Counted from the first letter of the stretch, positions 1-8,244 are shown. The stretch: DNA of 64,000 nt from Sulfobacillus acidophilus DSM 10332 (GCA_000237975.1 CP003179.1:868001-932000), one strand, 5' to 3'. Program-made: numbers and translations. Notes: generated by a model from the sequence alone, not told the origin.

Positions 1-42
1 CAAAACGGCCATGCGCGAGGATGAGGATCCGCGTGTATCCAT
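1..42 (-). CDS. 5' end of an unknown gene, truncated by window edge
   Basis: An ATG on the minus strand at 42 is preceded by a purine-rich GAAAGGCGG about six bases upstream, and the frame stays open for the 14 codons to the window edge (begins MDTRGSSSSRMAVL). That is too little to assign a family. The gene would be divergent from the small gene at 218, with about 175 bases between them. The call rests only on the start/ribosome-site pair and may be chance. Confidence 0.3.
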   Translation of the reverse strand, partial: MDTRGSSSSRMAVL

Positions 43-217
43 GAAATTCCGCCTTTCGCTTCCTTTAGTCAGTATCATATCGTCTTTGCTGTATTTATCC
101 ATAAACGACAAAAACTAACAGATCCTGAGCGGGATTTCCGGCACAATAGCGATCGCGACGACGACGATATGCGTATAAGGCTATGAAGTGATTAATATCG
201 GGCAAAGAAGGGACTCT

Positions 218-427
218 ATGTATCGTATTGATATCGCATTTCCGGTCCGTGTCACGCTCACTATTTATACGGAAGCGCCGCCGAACGTAAGCGCGTTAGC
301 GGAGTGGCTCCATACCCATCCGCCTTCCATTCTGGTGTCGTGGGTGGAAGATGCCGGCCAAGGGGCGCCGGGCGTATTGGAGCATCCGAATTTGGCCGAG
401 TGGCTGCGAGATTGGGAACGCGGGTAG
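218..427 (+). CDS. small hypothetical protein (69 aa)
   Basis: I do not recognise this protein. The ATG at 218 is chosen over the upstream GTG at 188 because AAGAAGGGA at 205-213 gives it a ribosome site at normal spacing. The product is short, acidic and soluble, rich in Trp/Glu/Pro near the C-terminus (WLHTHPPSILVSWVEDAG, then two WL motifs), with no signal or membrane segment. It ends 46 bases before the convergent acetyltransferase gene. The upstream 1-217 region is AT-richer but shows no promoter I can define. Confidence 0.5.
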   Translation: MYRIDIAFPVRVTLTIYTEAPPNVSALAEWLHTHPPSILVSWVEDAGQGAPGVLEHPNLAEWLRDWERG

Positions 428-473
428 AAGACAACTGGTCGGCCTGGCGGAACCTGGCTTTTCAGACATTGCG

Positions 474-1337
474 TTATCCGAAGACTTGAGCGGCCAACGC
501 GTAGAGACCGCGGCGGGGCGGCAAAAGAGCCCCTTGATAGGTCATCAGGGGAGGCTGTGCCACCTTTTTAAAGCCGAGCGGAGGCAGTGTCTTTATCGCC
601 CATTCGGCGTGCTCGTCCGGTACGTCGATTCGCATCGGATTCGAGGTCATAACGGCCACTTTGGCAACCAATTGCGTTGCCGCGGCATCGGTTGGGGCGA
701 CGACGGGACCGAGGATCCAATTCGCCGGCCCTTCAATCCCGAATGCATATCCTCTGACGTATATCCCATCGGTCAAAATCCAGGCGGTAGCGGACTGAAG
801 CCACCGGTGGCGCAAAAACTCTTGCCGTCTTACCCCAAAAGCGGCTGCATCGAGGGCCGTGATAGCCGGAAGATCGTGCTCTTCCATTCTTTTGAGCCCG
901 AGCGGGCTCTCCGGCGGTCTTATCGTCAAATCATCGTGAACCTTGGATGACGACCGCACATACTTGTGAACCGTGGATATTTGTTGAAAGCCGATTTTTT
1001 GATAGAGGCCCTGTCCGCTCGGGGTGGAGACGAGAGCAACCGGATGACCTGGCGGCTGAACCGCCAATGCCGCTTGAGTCACCATGGTGCCTAGGCCCCG
1101 TTGTCGGTGGTCCGGGTGCACCATGACCATGCCCAAAAACGCGAATGCATGCGAATAGGGGACAATCGCGGCACTCGACACCAAATGTCGATCCCGGGTT
1201 TTGTGACCGAAAAGACGGCCGACGGCCTCGAGTGTCCCGATTTCTCTTGCATCATAATCCCAACCGATGGCGGCCGAGAGGTCTACTAACGCCGGTATGT
1301 CCTCGGGCCCGAGTGCTTCAAGCGTGTAGGTGTTCAT
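474..1337 (-). CDS. GNAT-family N-acetyltransferase (YitH-like, 287 aa)
   Basis: Predicted cytosolic acetyl-CoA-dependent N-acetyltransferase; substrate unknown. The N-terminal GNAT fold carries the acetyl-CoA pyrophosphate-binding signature: a hydrophobic strand MVMVHPDHR followed by QRGLGTMV (Q/R-x-x-G-x-G/A), then the closing GLYQKIGFQ segment. The C-terminal half (from about residue 140) resembles the second domain of two-domain GNAT proteins of the YitH type. The frame is open from 1361, but the ATG at 1337 has GAGGAAGG just upstream, so I place the start there. It lies 157 bases downstream of, and on the same strand as, the aromatic operon, so co-transcription is possible but not shown. 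Confidence 0.75.
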   Translation of the reverse strand: MNTYTLEALGPEDIPALVDLSAAIGWDYDAREIGTLEAVGRLFGHKTRDRHLVSSAAIVPYSHAFAFLGMVMVHPDHRQRGLGTMVTQAALAVQPPGHPVALVSTPSGQGLYQKIGFQQISTVHKYVRSSSKVHDDLTIRPPESPLGLKRMEEHDLPAITALDAAAFGVRRQEFLRHRWLQSATAWILTDGIYVRGYAFGIEGPANWILGPVVAPTDAAATQLVAKVAVMTSNPMRIDVPDEHAEWAIKTLPPLGFKKVAQPPLMTYQGALLPPRRGLYALAAQVFG

Positions 1338-1494
1338 CGGCATCCTTCCTCGCGGGGGCATCTTTTATTCGATGGATCGATTGTATCCGATACGGCCTTC
1401 GCGTGCCAAAGGGGAACAAGACGGGGGCCTTCGCCAAAGGTCGGTGAACGGGTGTCGTCCTCCCCGTTAGCCTTTGATGTTAGCCCCCAACAAA

Positions 1495-1746
1495 CTATTC
1501 TTCCGTGTTCAGGACGGTTTTTAACCAATCGTGATAGGCATGTAACAGGTGGGTACTGACCGCCAGCGCGATATCGGTCACGATGGGGGGGATGGTCTCG
1601 GTTAATTGTTTTTGGACTTCCGGGGGCAGGCCGGATAAGGCCTTCTCCCACGGGTAAAAGGCGGGATCCGTGACGCTTTGCACCAGATTGCCGAGCTTTT
1701 CAGAGGACAATTGGGCATAGAAGGTGTGAAATTCCGGCCACTGCAT
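1495..1746 (-). CDS. small hypothetical protein at end of gentisate operon (83 aa)
   Basis: Unrecognised small soluble protein, mostly helical in character, with many aromatic residues at the N-terminus (MQWPEFHTFYAQL). A strong ribosome site (AAGGAGGAA) precedes the ATG. It starts only 23 bases after the hydroxylase stop, so it is probably the last gene of the IclR-dioxygenase-hydroxylase operon. Its size and position would fit an accessory or stabilising factor, but nothing in the sequence shows a function. Confidence 0.6.
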   Translation of the reverse strand: MQWPEFHTFYAQLSSEKLGNLVQSVTDPAFYPWEKALSGLPPEVQKQLTETIPPIVTDIALAVSTHLLHAYHDWLKTVLNTEE

Positions 1747-1769
1747 AAGGGTTCCTCCTTAAGAAAGAA

Positions 1770-2987
1770 TCAGTACTTGGTGGAAACGCCGGGAGGTCCG
1801 GACCGTGGACCATAGGGCCCTTCATCCAGCCAACGGCCAAATTCCGGCCAAACCGGGGATAAGAGGGCTCCTACGGCCCGTTTGGTTCGCATGCCGACGG
1901 ATTCCCCCTGAATGTGTTCCAATGCGATACCGGCCGCGTCCCGATTATATTGGGCCGCTCGGTGACGTTCTTCGGCAAAACTGTGGATAGCCGCCACGCG
2001 CTCGTCCTCCGTCGCGGAAGAGAGGGCCGCCGCCACTGCCCGTGCGGCTAATACCGCGTCCGGCACTCCGGAATTAAATCCGCGGGCACCAAACGGGGCA
2101 AACAGATGAGCCGCTTCTCCGACGAGCAGAATCCGGTGGCTTCGATCGGTAAAAGATTCGGCCACGACTTGCAAGAACTGGTAGGTGGAGACCCAGGTAA
2201 TGCGTTCGGCATATTTGGCGGGCATCACGCGCGGTAACCATTGTCGGACACCCGACAACCCGGCGAATGTCTCGACGTCGTCGGCCGTATATAGTTGCAG
2301 GTCAATTCGCCAACCGCCGGCAAAGGGGACGAACAATACGTTGCGTCCCTCCATCGCGGGATGCTCGTAATGAAACACCCGTTCCAACGGTAAGGGATTA
2401 TCGGGATCTTCGGTGACATCCACGACAATGAACGTATTGGCGGACCGGGATCCTTCCATACCAATTTGCGCCTGATGGCGAACCTCCGAGTGGGCGCCGT
2501 CGGCCCCGATAACATACGATGCACGCCAATGGTCGCCGGTAGCCGTGGTTAACTCGATGGCCTCCGCACCGATGTCGAGGGCTTTGACGTTTTGCTCCCA
2601 ATATACCGGAATCTCGGCGGCATGGACGGCGTCCCACAAATAGCGTTCAATTTCCACCTGCGGAAGACTCGTAAAGGGGGGCAGGCGGTCTGGGGGCGGT
2701 GTGGGATAGTGACGGACATAGACTTGTCGACCGCGAAACCAGGTTCGTTTCACGGGCCAGATGATCCCGTGCCGAGCCATGGTGAATCCGAGTCCAGGAG
2801 AAATCGTTTCCAACAACTCCAGGGTTTTATTGTGTAAATAGATGGCGCGGCTGCCGGGGCGCTGGCGACCTTCCGATGCGGCTTCCAGAATGGCCACCGG
2901 AATCCCCAAGTGGTGTAAAGCCAAGGCTGCGGTCAGTCCGACGGGACCGGCGCCGACGACAAGTGCCGCGTGAGGGGGGTGAGTCAT
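1770..2987 (-). CDS. FAD-dependent aromatic monooxygenase/hydroxylase (405 aa)
   Basis: Class A flavoprotein monooxygenase expected to hydroxylate an aromatic ring with NAD(P)H and O2. Visible motifs are the N-terminal dinucleotide fold GAGPVG (residues 12-17), the second FAD/NAD(P)H motif VIGADGAHSEVR near residue 160, and the flavin-ribityl motif with GEAAHLFAPFGARGFNSG near residue 290. Length is normal for the family. A strong ribosome site (AAGGAGGTACGG) precedes ATG 2987. It follows the gentisate dioxygenase gene by 55 bases, so a reasonable inference is that it produces gentisate or a related dihydroxybenzoate (for example a 3-hydroxybenzoate or salicylate hydroxylase role). The exact substrate cannot be read from sequence. 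Confidence 0.82.
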   Translation of the reverse strand: MTHPPHAALVVGAGPVGLTAALALHHLGIPVAILEAASEGRQRPGSRAIYLHNKTLELLETISPGLGFTMARHGIIWPVKRTWFRGRQVYVRHYPTPPPDRLPPFTSLPQVEIERYLWDAVHAAEIPVYWEQNVKALDIGAEAIELTTATGDHWRASYVIGADGAHSEVRHQAQIGMEGSRSANTFIVVDVTEDPDNPLPLERVFHYEHPAMEGRNVLFVPFAGGWRIDLQLYTADDVETFAGLSGVRQWLPRVMPAKYAERITWVSTYQFLQVVAESFTDRSHRILLVGEAAHLFAPFGARGFNSGVPDAVLAARAVAAALSSATEDERVAAIHSFAEERHRAAQYNRDAAGIALEHIQGESVGMRTKRAVGALLSPVWPEFGRWLDEGPYGPRSGPPGVSTKY

Positions 2988-3042
2988 CGCCGTACCTCCT
3001 TAAAATTGTTGCTCATTTCAAAGCCTTTAGGGGCACCGAAGC

Positions 3043-4131
3043 CTATCCCGGGTACTCGCCGGTAACGGGTTGATAGCCGTCAGGGTACGACTCTTCGCGT
3101 TCTAGACCCAATCGTTCCATCACCGGGGCGTCATGGGTGGAAAATACGTAGGCGTCTTCGGTCCCGGTATTGTGGTGTTCATGCCAGACCCAGTTGGGGA
3201 CCACAAACGTATCGCCGGTATGCCAGGCAAACCGGACACCGTTAATCACGGAATATCCGCTGCCCCGAAACACGTGATAAATGGTGGAATGCACGTGGCG
3301 ATGGGCTTGGGTGTGGTGACCCGGGGGCAGGAGTTGCATGGCGGCACCGATCGTGATGCCGGCCGCTTCGCCGGTGGCCGGATTAACGTATTCGACACCG
3401 TAACCGTCATAAGGGTCGGGTTCTAGTTCGGCTAGACGCCTTAACGCGTCTTGGGTCGAACGCCACTTAAAGACGGCTTGGGGCGCATAGACGGTCCGAT
3501 GGTCTTGAATGGGGCGAAGACCGGAAGTTTGATAGCGCTTTTCGGTGTAACCGGAGGGTTTGGTTATCGGCTGATTGTAATCCGGGTAATTCTCAAAAAA
3601 CATCACACCCAGTTGGTAAAGCAGCGGAATATCCAGACAATCAAACCACAACATCGGTTCGGTTCCCGCATGCACGTGATCGTGCCATAGCCCGGCCGGC
3701 GTAATCAAAAAGTCACCCGGCTCCATGTCAATCCGTTCGCCTTCCACAATCGTGTAGGCCCCTCGGCCTTCGAGAACAAATCGGATGGCATTTTGGTTAT
3801 GGCGGTGAGACGGGGCTTTTTCGCCGGGTAACAATAACTGCACACCGGCGTATAACGTATTGGTCATCGCCCCCCACCCCCAGGGTTCGAGCTCTTGAAA
3901 CCCGGGATTGGCAAAGAAAATCACGCGCCGTTCTCCGCCTCGGTCAGGCACGACGAGTGTGCCGGATTCCATGACATAGCGGCGGACGTCGGACCATCGC
4001 CACAAGTGGGCCTCGGCACGCGGCCGAGGTTCGTGCGTCATGAGCCGACCAATGGAATTCCATAACGGGCCGAGATGATGTTGACGGAGCTCTGCGTAAT
4101 AGGTATCCAATCGGGGATTGTCATTGTCCAT
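3043..4131 (-). CDS. gentisate 1,2-dioxygenase (362 aa)
   Basis: Bicupin ring-cleavage dioxygenase that opens gentisate (2,5-dihydroxybenzoate) to maleylpyruvate using Fe(II) and O2. The first cupin has the metal triad H109, H111 (SHRHNQ) and H150 (LWHDH), with the same spacing as in characterised gentisate dioxygenases. A second cupin occupies about residues 255-350 (HRHVHSTIYHVF, WVWHEHHN). The ribosome site lies inside the last codons of the upstream regulator gene, whose stop is five bases before this ATG, implying translational coupling. Maleylpyruvate isomerase and fumarylpyruvate hydrolase are not in the window. Related 1-hydroxy-2-naphthoate or salicylate dioxygenases are the main alternative. 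Confidence 0.88.
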   Translation of the reverse strand: MDNDNPRLDTYYAELRQHHLGPLWNSIGRLMTHEPRPRAEAHLWRWSDVRRYVMESGTLVVPDRGGERRVIFFANPGFQELEPWGWGAMTNTLYAGVQLLLPGEKAPSHRHNQNAIRFVLEGRGAYTIVEGERIDMEPGDFLITPAGLWHDHVHAGTEPMLWFDCLDIPLLYQLGVMFFENYPDYNQPITKPSGYTEKRYQTSGLRPIQDHRTVYAPQAVFKWRSTQDALRRLAELEPDPYDGYGVEYVNPATGEAAGITIGAAMQLLPPGHHTQAHRHVHSTIYHVFRGSGYSVINGVRFAWHTGDTFVVPNWVWHEHHNTGTEDAYVFSTHDAPVMERLGLEREESYPDGYQPVTGEYPG

Positions 4132-4136
4132 GATCC

Positions 4137-5594
4137 TTATAAAACCTCCTCTCGGGTTGCCTCATCAGGATTTAGGCTTACCATATCGTGAAGCCGGGCC
4201 GTTCGGCTAGCCTCCGTTCCGCTATCGGAAACAAAATCTGACATGGCCCGGTCGATTAAATAGCGGGCATGAGCCGCGTCATGCACCCTGGCCGCCGGCA
4301 TGGCGACGATGCAAGGATACTCACTACCCAGCCATTGTCCGGAAATCGCCCGTTCGTGACCGGAATCGGGGAAGGTAACCCAGTAGCCCGGACGATACGG
4401 TAAAGCCTTCTCACTGGCGAGACATAAGGCTCCGGAGGGAGATCCCCAAAAAACCGCGGCCGGTTCGGCCAGCCATTCTTGAATGCGGTTAACGAGTTGA
4501 CGCGCCTTTTTCAGGGTTGGATGATAAGCGTCCACCACCAGTCCGAGCTCTAAAAGGCCGGATCCCACCCGATACCGTCGGTAACGGTCACGGTCTAAGG
4601 CCCCCGTTTGTTCTAAGGTGACCAACATCCGCGATACCATGCTTTTGGCCAAGCCCAAGCGGCTATGGATTTCGGAAAAGCTGAGAAAGGGTTGCTCCGG
4701 CGTAAAGAGTGTCAGAATAGTCAACGCATTGGCGGCCGACCGTAAAATGAGGTCTTCACGGGAGGGGGGGTGTGGCCGCAGCCAATGGGAAACGGCCGCC
4801 CGATTCGGGGGCGGCAGGGGATCCCCGATAGGGTCCTGCCATCGGCGGGATAGCAGGCGGGCAGATTTTTGGGCCATTTTAGCGATTTCGACCACATCGC
4901 GAAACCGGAAAGAATTTGTCGGACCGGTTATACTCAAACTGGCGATCGGCCTGTCGTACTCATCGAACACCGGAACGGCGACCGCCGCAATGCCCGGGTC
5001 GATTTGGTCCGCCTGATAGGCGTATCCTCGGCGGCGGGTTTCTTCCAATGCCTGCAATAACTGAGGAAACGTCTTCGGGGAAGCGGGCGTCGATCGGCGC
5101 CAATCTCGTTGGAGATCCAGTACCAGGCTGTCCGGGTCAAGAAAGGCTAAAATCGCTTGGCCGGCGGCGGCGACACTGGCGGGGGCACGCCGACCGACAC
5201 GCGAATGCAGAGAATAACCAGATCGGGCGTCCATTGTAACCAGCCAGATAATTTCCCCGGCGTCATAAACGGCCAAGTGGACCGTGTGACCGGGGGTCAG
5301 GGCCAACTGTCGAACAATCGGCATACCGATTCGGACTAGGTCAAAATGTTGAACCATCGAGGGACCAAACGTTAAGGTACCGAGGGCCGGACGATAACGG
5401 GAGGTTTGGGGAACCCGCTCCACAAAGCCTGCCGCCTGAAGGGTGGTGAGAGCCTTCAGAATGGTCGATTTGGGACGACCGAGCCGCCGTGAGAGATCGG
5501 CTAATGCCCATTCCGGTCGGTCCCATCGAAAAGATCGGAGGACTTGTATGGTAGACTGCACCGACGACAGCAATCCGTCCACCCCTCGGAGCAC
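4137..5594 (-). CDS. double-headed IclR-family regulator (485 aa)
   Basis: Probable ligand-responsive regulator of the downstream aromatic operon. Residues 8-65 form an IclR winged helix (LADLSRRLGRPKSTILKALTTL), and about 75-255 a complete IclR effector domain (ending with the conserved GIAAVAVPVFDE and ASLSITGP segments). After a Pro-rich linker a second IclR-type HTH appears at about 285-350 (FSEIHSRLGLAKSMVSRMLVTLEQTG), followed by a shortened effector-like domain to 485. Usual IclR proteins are about 250 residues with one HTH, so this is a tandem fusion. The start is uncertain: GTG 5594 is the longest option, and a TTG seven codons in has a better GAGGGG site. The last codons serve as ribosome site for the dioxygenase gene. 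Confidence 0.82.
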   Translation of the reverse strand: MLRGVDGLLSSVQSTIQVLRSFRWDRPEWALADLSRRLGRPKSTILKALTTLQAAGFVERVPQTSRYRPALGTLTFGPSMVQHFDLVRIGMPIVRQLALTPGHTVHLAVYDAGEIIWLVTMDARSGYSLHSRVGRRAPASVAAAGQAILAFLDPDSLVLDLQRDWRRSTPASPKTFPQLLQALEETRRRGYAYQADQIDPGIAAVAVPVFDEYDRPIASLSITGPTNSFRFRDVVEIAKMAQKSARLLSRRWQDPIGDPLPPPNRAAVSHWLRPHPPSREDLILRSAANALTILTLFTPEQPFLSFSEIHSRLGLAKSMVSRMLVTLEQTGALDRDRYRRYRVGSGLLELGLVVDAYHPTLKKARQLVNRIQEWLAEPAAVFWGSPSGALCLASEKALPYRPGYWVTFPDSGHERAISGQWLGSEYPCIVAMPAARVHDAAHARYLIDRAMSDFVSDSGTEASRTARLHDMVSLNPDEATREEVL

Positions 5595-5601
5595 GTTTTA
5601 A

Positions 5602-5617
5602 ATATTATATATAATAT
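5602..5617. promoter_or_regulatory. 16-bp AT palindrome between iclR-type gene and udg
   Basis: A perfect 16-bp palindrome (ATATTATATATAATAT) lies eight bases upstream of the IclR-type start and 30 bases upstream of the divergent glycosylase start. It contains -10-like hexamers on both strands (TATAAT forward; the same on the minus strand), so it may be overlapping promoter elements, an operator for the double IclR protein, or both. Confidence 0.45.
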
Positions 5618-5646
5618 CACAACCGATAGGCAGGAGGCCATCAAGG

Positions 5647-6351
5647 ATGGATTTTGAAGCCAGGGATTTAGAAATGATTAATGAAGCCATCGTCCATTGC
5701 CGACGTTGTCCCCGGTTGGTCGAATGGCGGGAAAAGGTCGCCCAAACGAAAGTCCGTCGATTTCGGGATGAGCCGTATTGGGGGAAACCGCTACCCGGTT
5801 TTGGCGATCCGCACGCGCGGCTTTTGATTGTCGGACTGGCACCGGCGGCCCACGGCGGGAATCGTACGGGCCGGATGTTTACCGGGGATGATTCGGGGGA
5901 TTGGTTAATCGACGCGCTCTATCAAAACGGGCTGGCCAACCAGCCCGTCAGCCGGAGCATCGATGACGGATTGGTACTCCATGAGACCTATCTGACCGCT
6001 GCCGTGCGCTGTGCCCCGCCCGACAACCGTCCGACGCCGGCGGAAGCCCGCGCCTGCGCCCCCTATTTACAGGCCGAGTGGCAATGGTTCAACCCGCGCG
6101 TGGTGGTGGCGCTCGGCCGGTTTGCCCTGGAGGCGGTTCGGCGGTTGGCCGAGACCCTCGGCGAAGAGACGGGACCCCTGACGTTTCGCCATGGGGCGGA
6201 GTTTGATTGGACTCGGCCTACACATCGGACGTTATTGGTATCCTATCACCCGAGTCGACAAAACACGCAAACCGGGCGATTGACCCGTGACATGCTGTTG
6301 ACGGTCATGGCACGGGCGCGGGCTATTCTTGAGGATTCGGGTGCGCCTTGA
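5647..6351 (+). CDS. family 5 uracil-DNA glycosylase (UDGb type, 234 aa)
   Basis: Base-excision repair enzyme removing uracil and some other deaminated bases from DNA. Motif 1 GLAPAAHGGNRTGRMF (residues 63-78) is the hallmark of family 5, which lacks the polar catalytic residue seen in family 1. Motif 3 is HPSRQNTQTGR (from H201). Cysteines C18, C21, C122 and C137 fit the [4Fe-4S] cluster of this family. Family 5 enzymes are typical of thermophiles and other extremophiles. The start has AGGCAGGAGG upstream. The 3' end overlaps the convergent membrane-protein gene by 29 bases. Confidence 0.9.
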   Translation: MDFEARDLEMINEAIVHCRRCPRLVEWREKVAQTKVRRFRDEPYWGKPLPGFGDPHARLLIVGLAPAAHGGNRTGRMFTGDDSGDWLIDALYQNGLANQPVSRSIDDGLVLHETYLTAAVRCAPPDNRPTPAEARACAPYLQAEWQWFNPRVVVALGRFALEAVRRLAETLGEETGPLTFRHGAEFDWTRPTHRTLLVSYHPSRQNTQTGRLTRDMLLTVMARARAILEDSGAP

Positions 6352-6673
6352 CGCGGGTTATGAACCAGACAAAACCGCCATAGGTGAGAATACCCAAAAA
6401 GATGAGCCAGGGCCATCCCAGTCCCGCTTTTAATCCGGCCCAAACACTCAAGACGCTTAAAAGGCTGCCCAGCATTCCCCAGACGGCGGTTGAGGAAAAA
6501 TGGACCGCGGCCGATTTCCCGTGCGAGATGCCGATAATCACTAGGGATGTAAAGAAGATGGCCGGGAAACCGGCTAAAATACCGGACACGGCGGGAGCCA
6601 GACGCGCCAACAGGCTGACGACGGTCACGACCAGGCCGCCGAGTCCAAACCGAATCACCATCATCCAATTCAT
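6323..6673 (-). CDS. small integral membrane protein, DUF3147-like (116 aa)
   Basis: Four predicted membrane segments with a conserved-looking GFPAIFFTSLVI core. It is a paralogue of the gene just upstream (6698-7042), which has GFPAVFLTALAM at the same place, so the pair probably forms a heteromeric membrane complex. The resemblance is to the DUF3147 type of small membrane protein, whose function is unknown. ATG 6673 has GAGGAGGGA upstream. The stop lies 29 bases inside the convergent glycosylase gene. Confidence 0.65.
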   Translation of the reverse strand: MNWMMVIRFGLGGLVVTVVSLLARLAPAVSGILAGFPAIFFTSLVIIGISHGKSAAVHFSSTAVWGMLGSLLSVLSVWAGLKAGLGWPWLIFLGILTYGGFVWFITRVKAHPNPQE

Positions 6674-6697
6674 GGGCTTGTCGTCCCTCCTCGAGGA

Positions 6698-7042
6698 TTA
6701 CCGGGCATTGAGCCAAAGGCTTGTGCCGGCCAAAGTGGCCCATAGCGTAAAAAGGGTGGTGAGACCAATGGCGAGCGACCAGCGGCCAATGATACGCGGC
6801 GCAACCCAAGCGATCACCAGATCGGCCGCCAACGCGCCGAGGCTGGCGACAACCATCGTGTCTAGGATATGACGTGCCGTCAACGCTGAACGCCCCCAAG
6901 CCGTCATAGCCAAGGCGGTCAAAAAAACGGCGGGAAAGCCTGCCAAATAACCCCCAACCCGTCCGCCCCAGCGTTGGGCCAACCAGGTAATACCGGTTAC
7001 GGCACTCCCTCCGGCGATAAACTTTAGTAATAATGGCCACAT
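6698..7042 (-). CDS. small integral membrane protein, DUF3147-like paralogue (114 aa)
   Basis: Four hydrophobic segments; first gene of a two-gene unit with 6323-6673, separated by 24 bases. The shared pattern (FxxGGxxVT near the N-terminus, GGYLAGFPAVFLTAL in the second segment) shows that the two arose by duplication. It is divergent from a LysR regulator across 117 bases, a common arrangement for a regulator and its target. Transport is a guess from topology only. Confidence 0.65.
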   Translation of the reverse strand: MWPLLLKFIAGGSAVTGITWLAQRWGGRVGGYLAGFPAVFLTALAMTAWGRSALTARHILDTMVVASLGALAADLVIAWVAPRIIGRWSLAIGLTTLFTLWATLAGTSLWLNAR

Positions 7043-7110
7043 CGCGATCGCCCCCTGAAAATATTGTGAAGGGACGGATGCGTGGCGGTCAAACAGAAAA
7101 AACGAATGAT

Positions 7111-7133
7111 ATATTATAATCGAAAGTTATAAT
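7111..7133. promoter_or_regulatory. duplicated TTATAAT boxes in LysR divergent region
   Basis: The intergenic stretch 7043-7159 carries TTATAAT at 7114-7120 and again at 7127-7133, 13 bases apart and separated by CGAAAG. Each contains a consensus -10 hexamer on the plus strand, and TTATAA is self-complementary, so both strands could be served. This is a candidate promoter/operator for the LysR gene and the divergent membrane pair. Confidence 0.4.
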
Positions 7134-7159
7134 GGCGAAATCGCTTAGGAAGGTGCGCT

Positions 7160-8071
7160 ATGGACATTCGAAGCCTCCGATATTTTGTGGCCGTGACAGA
7201 TTTTCACAATGTGTCTCGGGCGGCGGAACACCTGCACATCAGTCAGCCTGCCTTGAGCCAGGCGATGAAAGGATTGGAACAGGAAATCGGGCAGCCGATT
7301 TTTCGGCGGGTGATGGGCGGAGTCGAACTGACGGACGTGGGCAAACGCTTACGATACCACGCTTTGCGGATTTTGCACGCCGTCGATGATGCGGAGGAGG
7401 AATTGGGCACCCGAACCCGGCTTGATACCGAGCTCAATATCGGGGTGCTGCCGACTTTGGCGGAAGATTATGTTCCGGTGATATTGCGCGCTTTTCAAGA
7501 GACAACGGCGGATGCGCCGATGGTCGGATTACGGGAAGCCCACACCGAAGGGTTGGTCAAAGAAGTCTTGTCCGGAGCATTGCATTTGGCGGTGCTGGAT
7601 TTGCCGGTCAGTGAGCCGCAACTGGCGGTGGAGAAATTATGGCAAGAACGGTTGGTGATCGTTTCGCCGCCGTCGTCTGATTTAAGGGGACGGGTGCCTT
7701 GGACGGCGTTGCAAAAGGTGCCCTGGATTACGCTTGAACCGGGCTACGGCCTGCGCGACGTCTTATTCCGGATGAGTTTGGCCCATGGATTTCAACCCCA
7801 AATCGTGTTTGAATTGACCAGTGCCCATGCCTTGTTAGGTATGGTCCGGGCCGGATTCGGTTCGGCATTGGTCCCCTATCGCTGGATTCAATTAGAAATT
7901 TTACATGGCCGCCTACGGATGGCGATACCGGATCCGTTGCCCACACGAGACATCGGGGTGGTGTGGCGTCGTCAGCGTCGTCTTTCGGTTTGGGCTCGTG
8001 CCTTTCGAGACTTTCTCCTGACGGCGGGTCCGTCGATCGTCGAACAGGCGGAACCGGTGACGTCCGATTAA
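7160..8071 (+). CDS. LysR-family transcriptional regulator (303 aa)
   Basis: Typical LysR layout: N-terminal winged helix at residues 1-60 (LRYFVAVTDFHNVSRAAEHLHISQ, then PALSQAMKGLEQEIG) followed by a periplasmic-binding-like effector domain from about 90 to 290. The start has TTAGGAAGG upstream. It is divergent from the DUF3147-like pair, which is the most probable target. The inducer is unknown; the N-terminus resembles the CynR/CbbR branch, but this is a weak hint. Confidence 0.85.
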   Translation: MDIRSLRYFVAVTDFHNVSRAAEHLHISQPALSQAMKGLEQEIGQPIFRRVMGGVELTDVGKRLRYHALRILHAVDDAEEELGTRTRLDTELNIGVLPTLAEDYVPVILRAFQETTADAPMVGLREAHTEGLVKEVLSGALHLAVLDLPVSEPQLAVEKLWQERLVIVSPPSSDLRGRVPWTALQKVPWITLEPGYGLRDVLFRMSLAHGFQPQIVFELTSAHALLGMVRAGFGSALVPYRWIQLEILHGRLRMAIPDPLPTRDIGVVWRRQRRLSVWARAFRDFLLTAGPSIVEQAEPVTSD

Positions 8072-8215
8072 ACCCGGTGGGCGAGCGAAACGATCGAGAG
8101 GTGGTGTCGGATGAAGCCGTTTAACGGCTATTTTGGGGTTGTTCGGCCATTCGAGACCTCATATCCTAGAATACCGCGGATATGCATAGGATGCAGCAAG
8201 CGGCCAACCCATACG

Positions 8216-8244
8216 TTGTCCTGAACTGGACAATCCGGTATAAT
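8216..8244 (+). promoter_or_regulatory. sigma-A type promoter with inverted repeat over the -35
   Basis: TTGTCC at 8216-8221 and TATAAT at 8239-8244 are separated by exactly 17 bases. The -35 is the left arm of a perfect inverted repeat TTGTCC-N6-GGACAA (8216-8233), a candidate repressor site. Transcription would begin near 8251, about 15 bases before the riboswitch aptamer. Confidence 0.65.

Noticed and set aside
351-950. 199-residue plus-strand open frame
   Set aside because: It is antisense to the acetyltransferase gene, has no plausible ribosome site and no protein-like motif.
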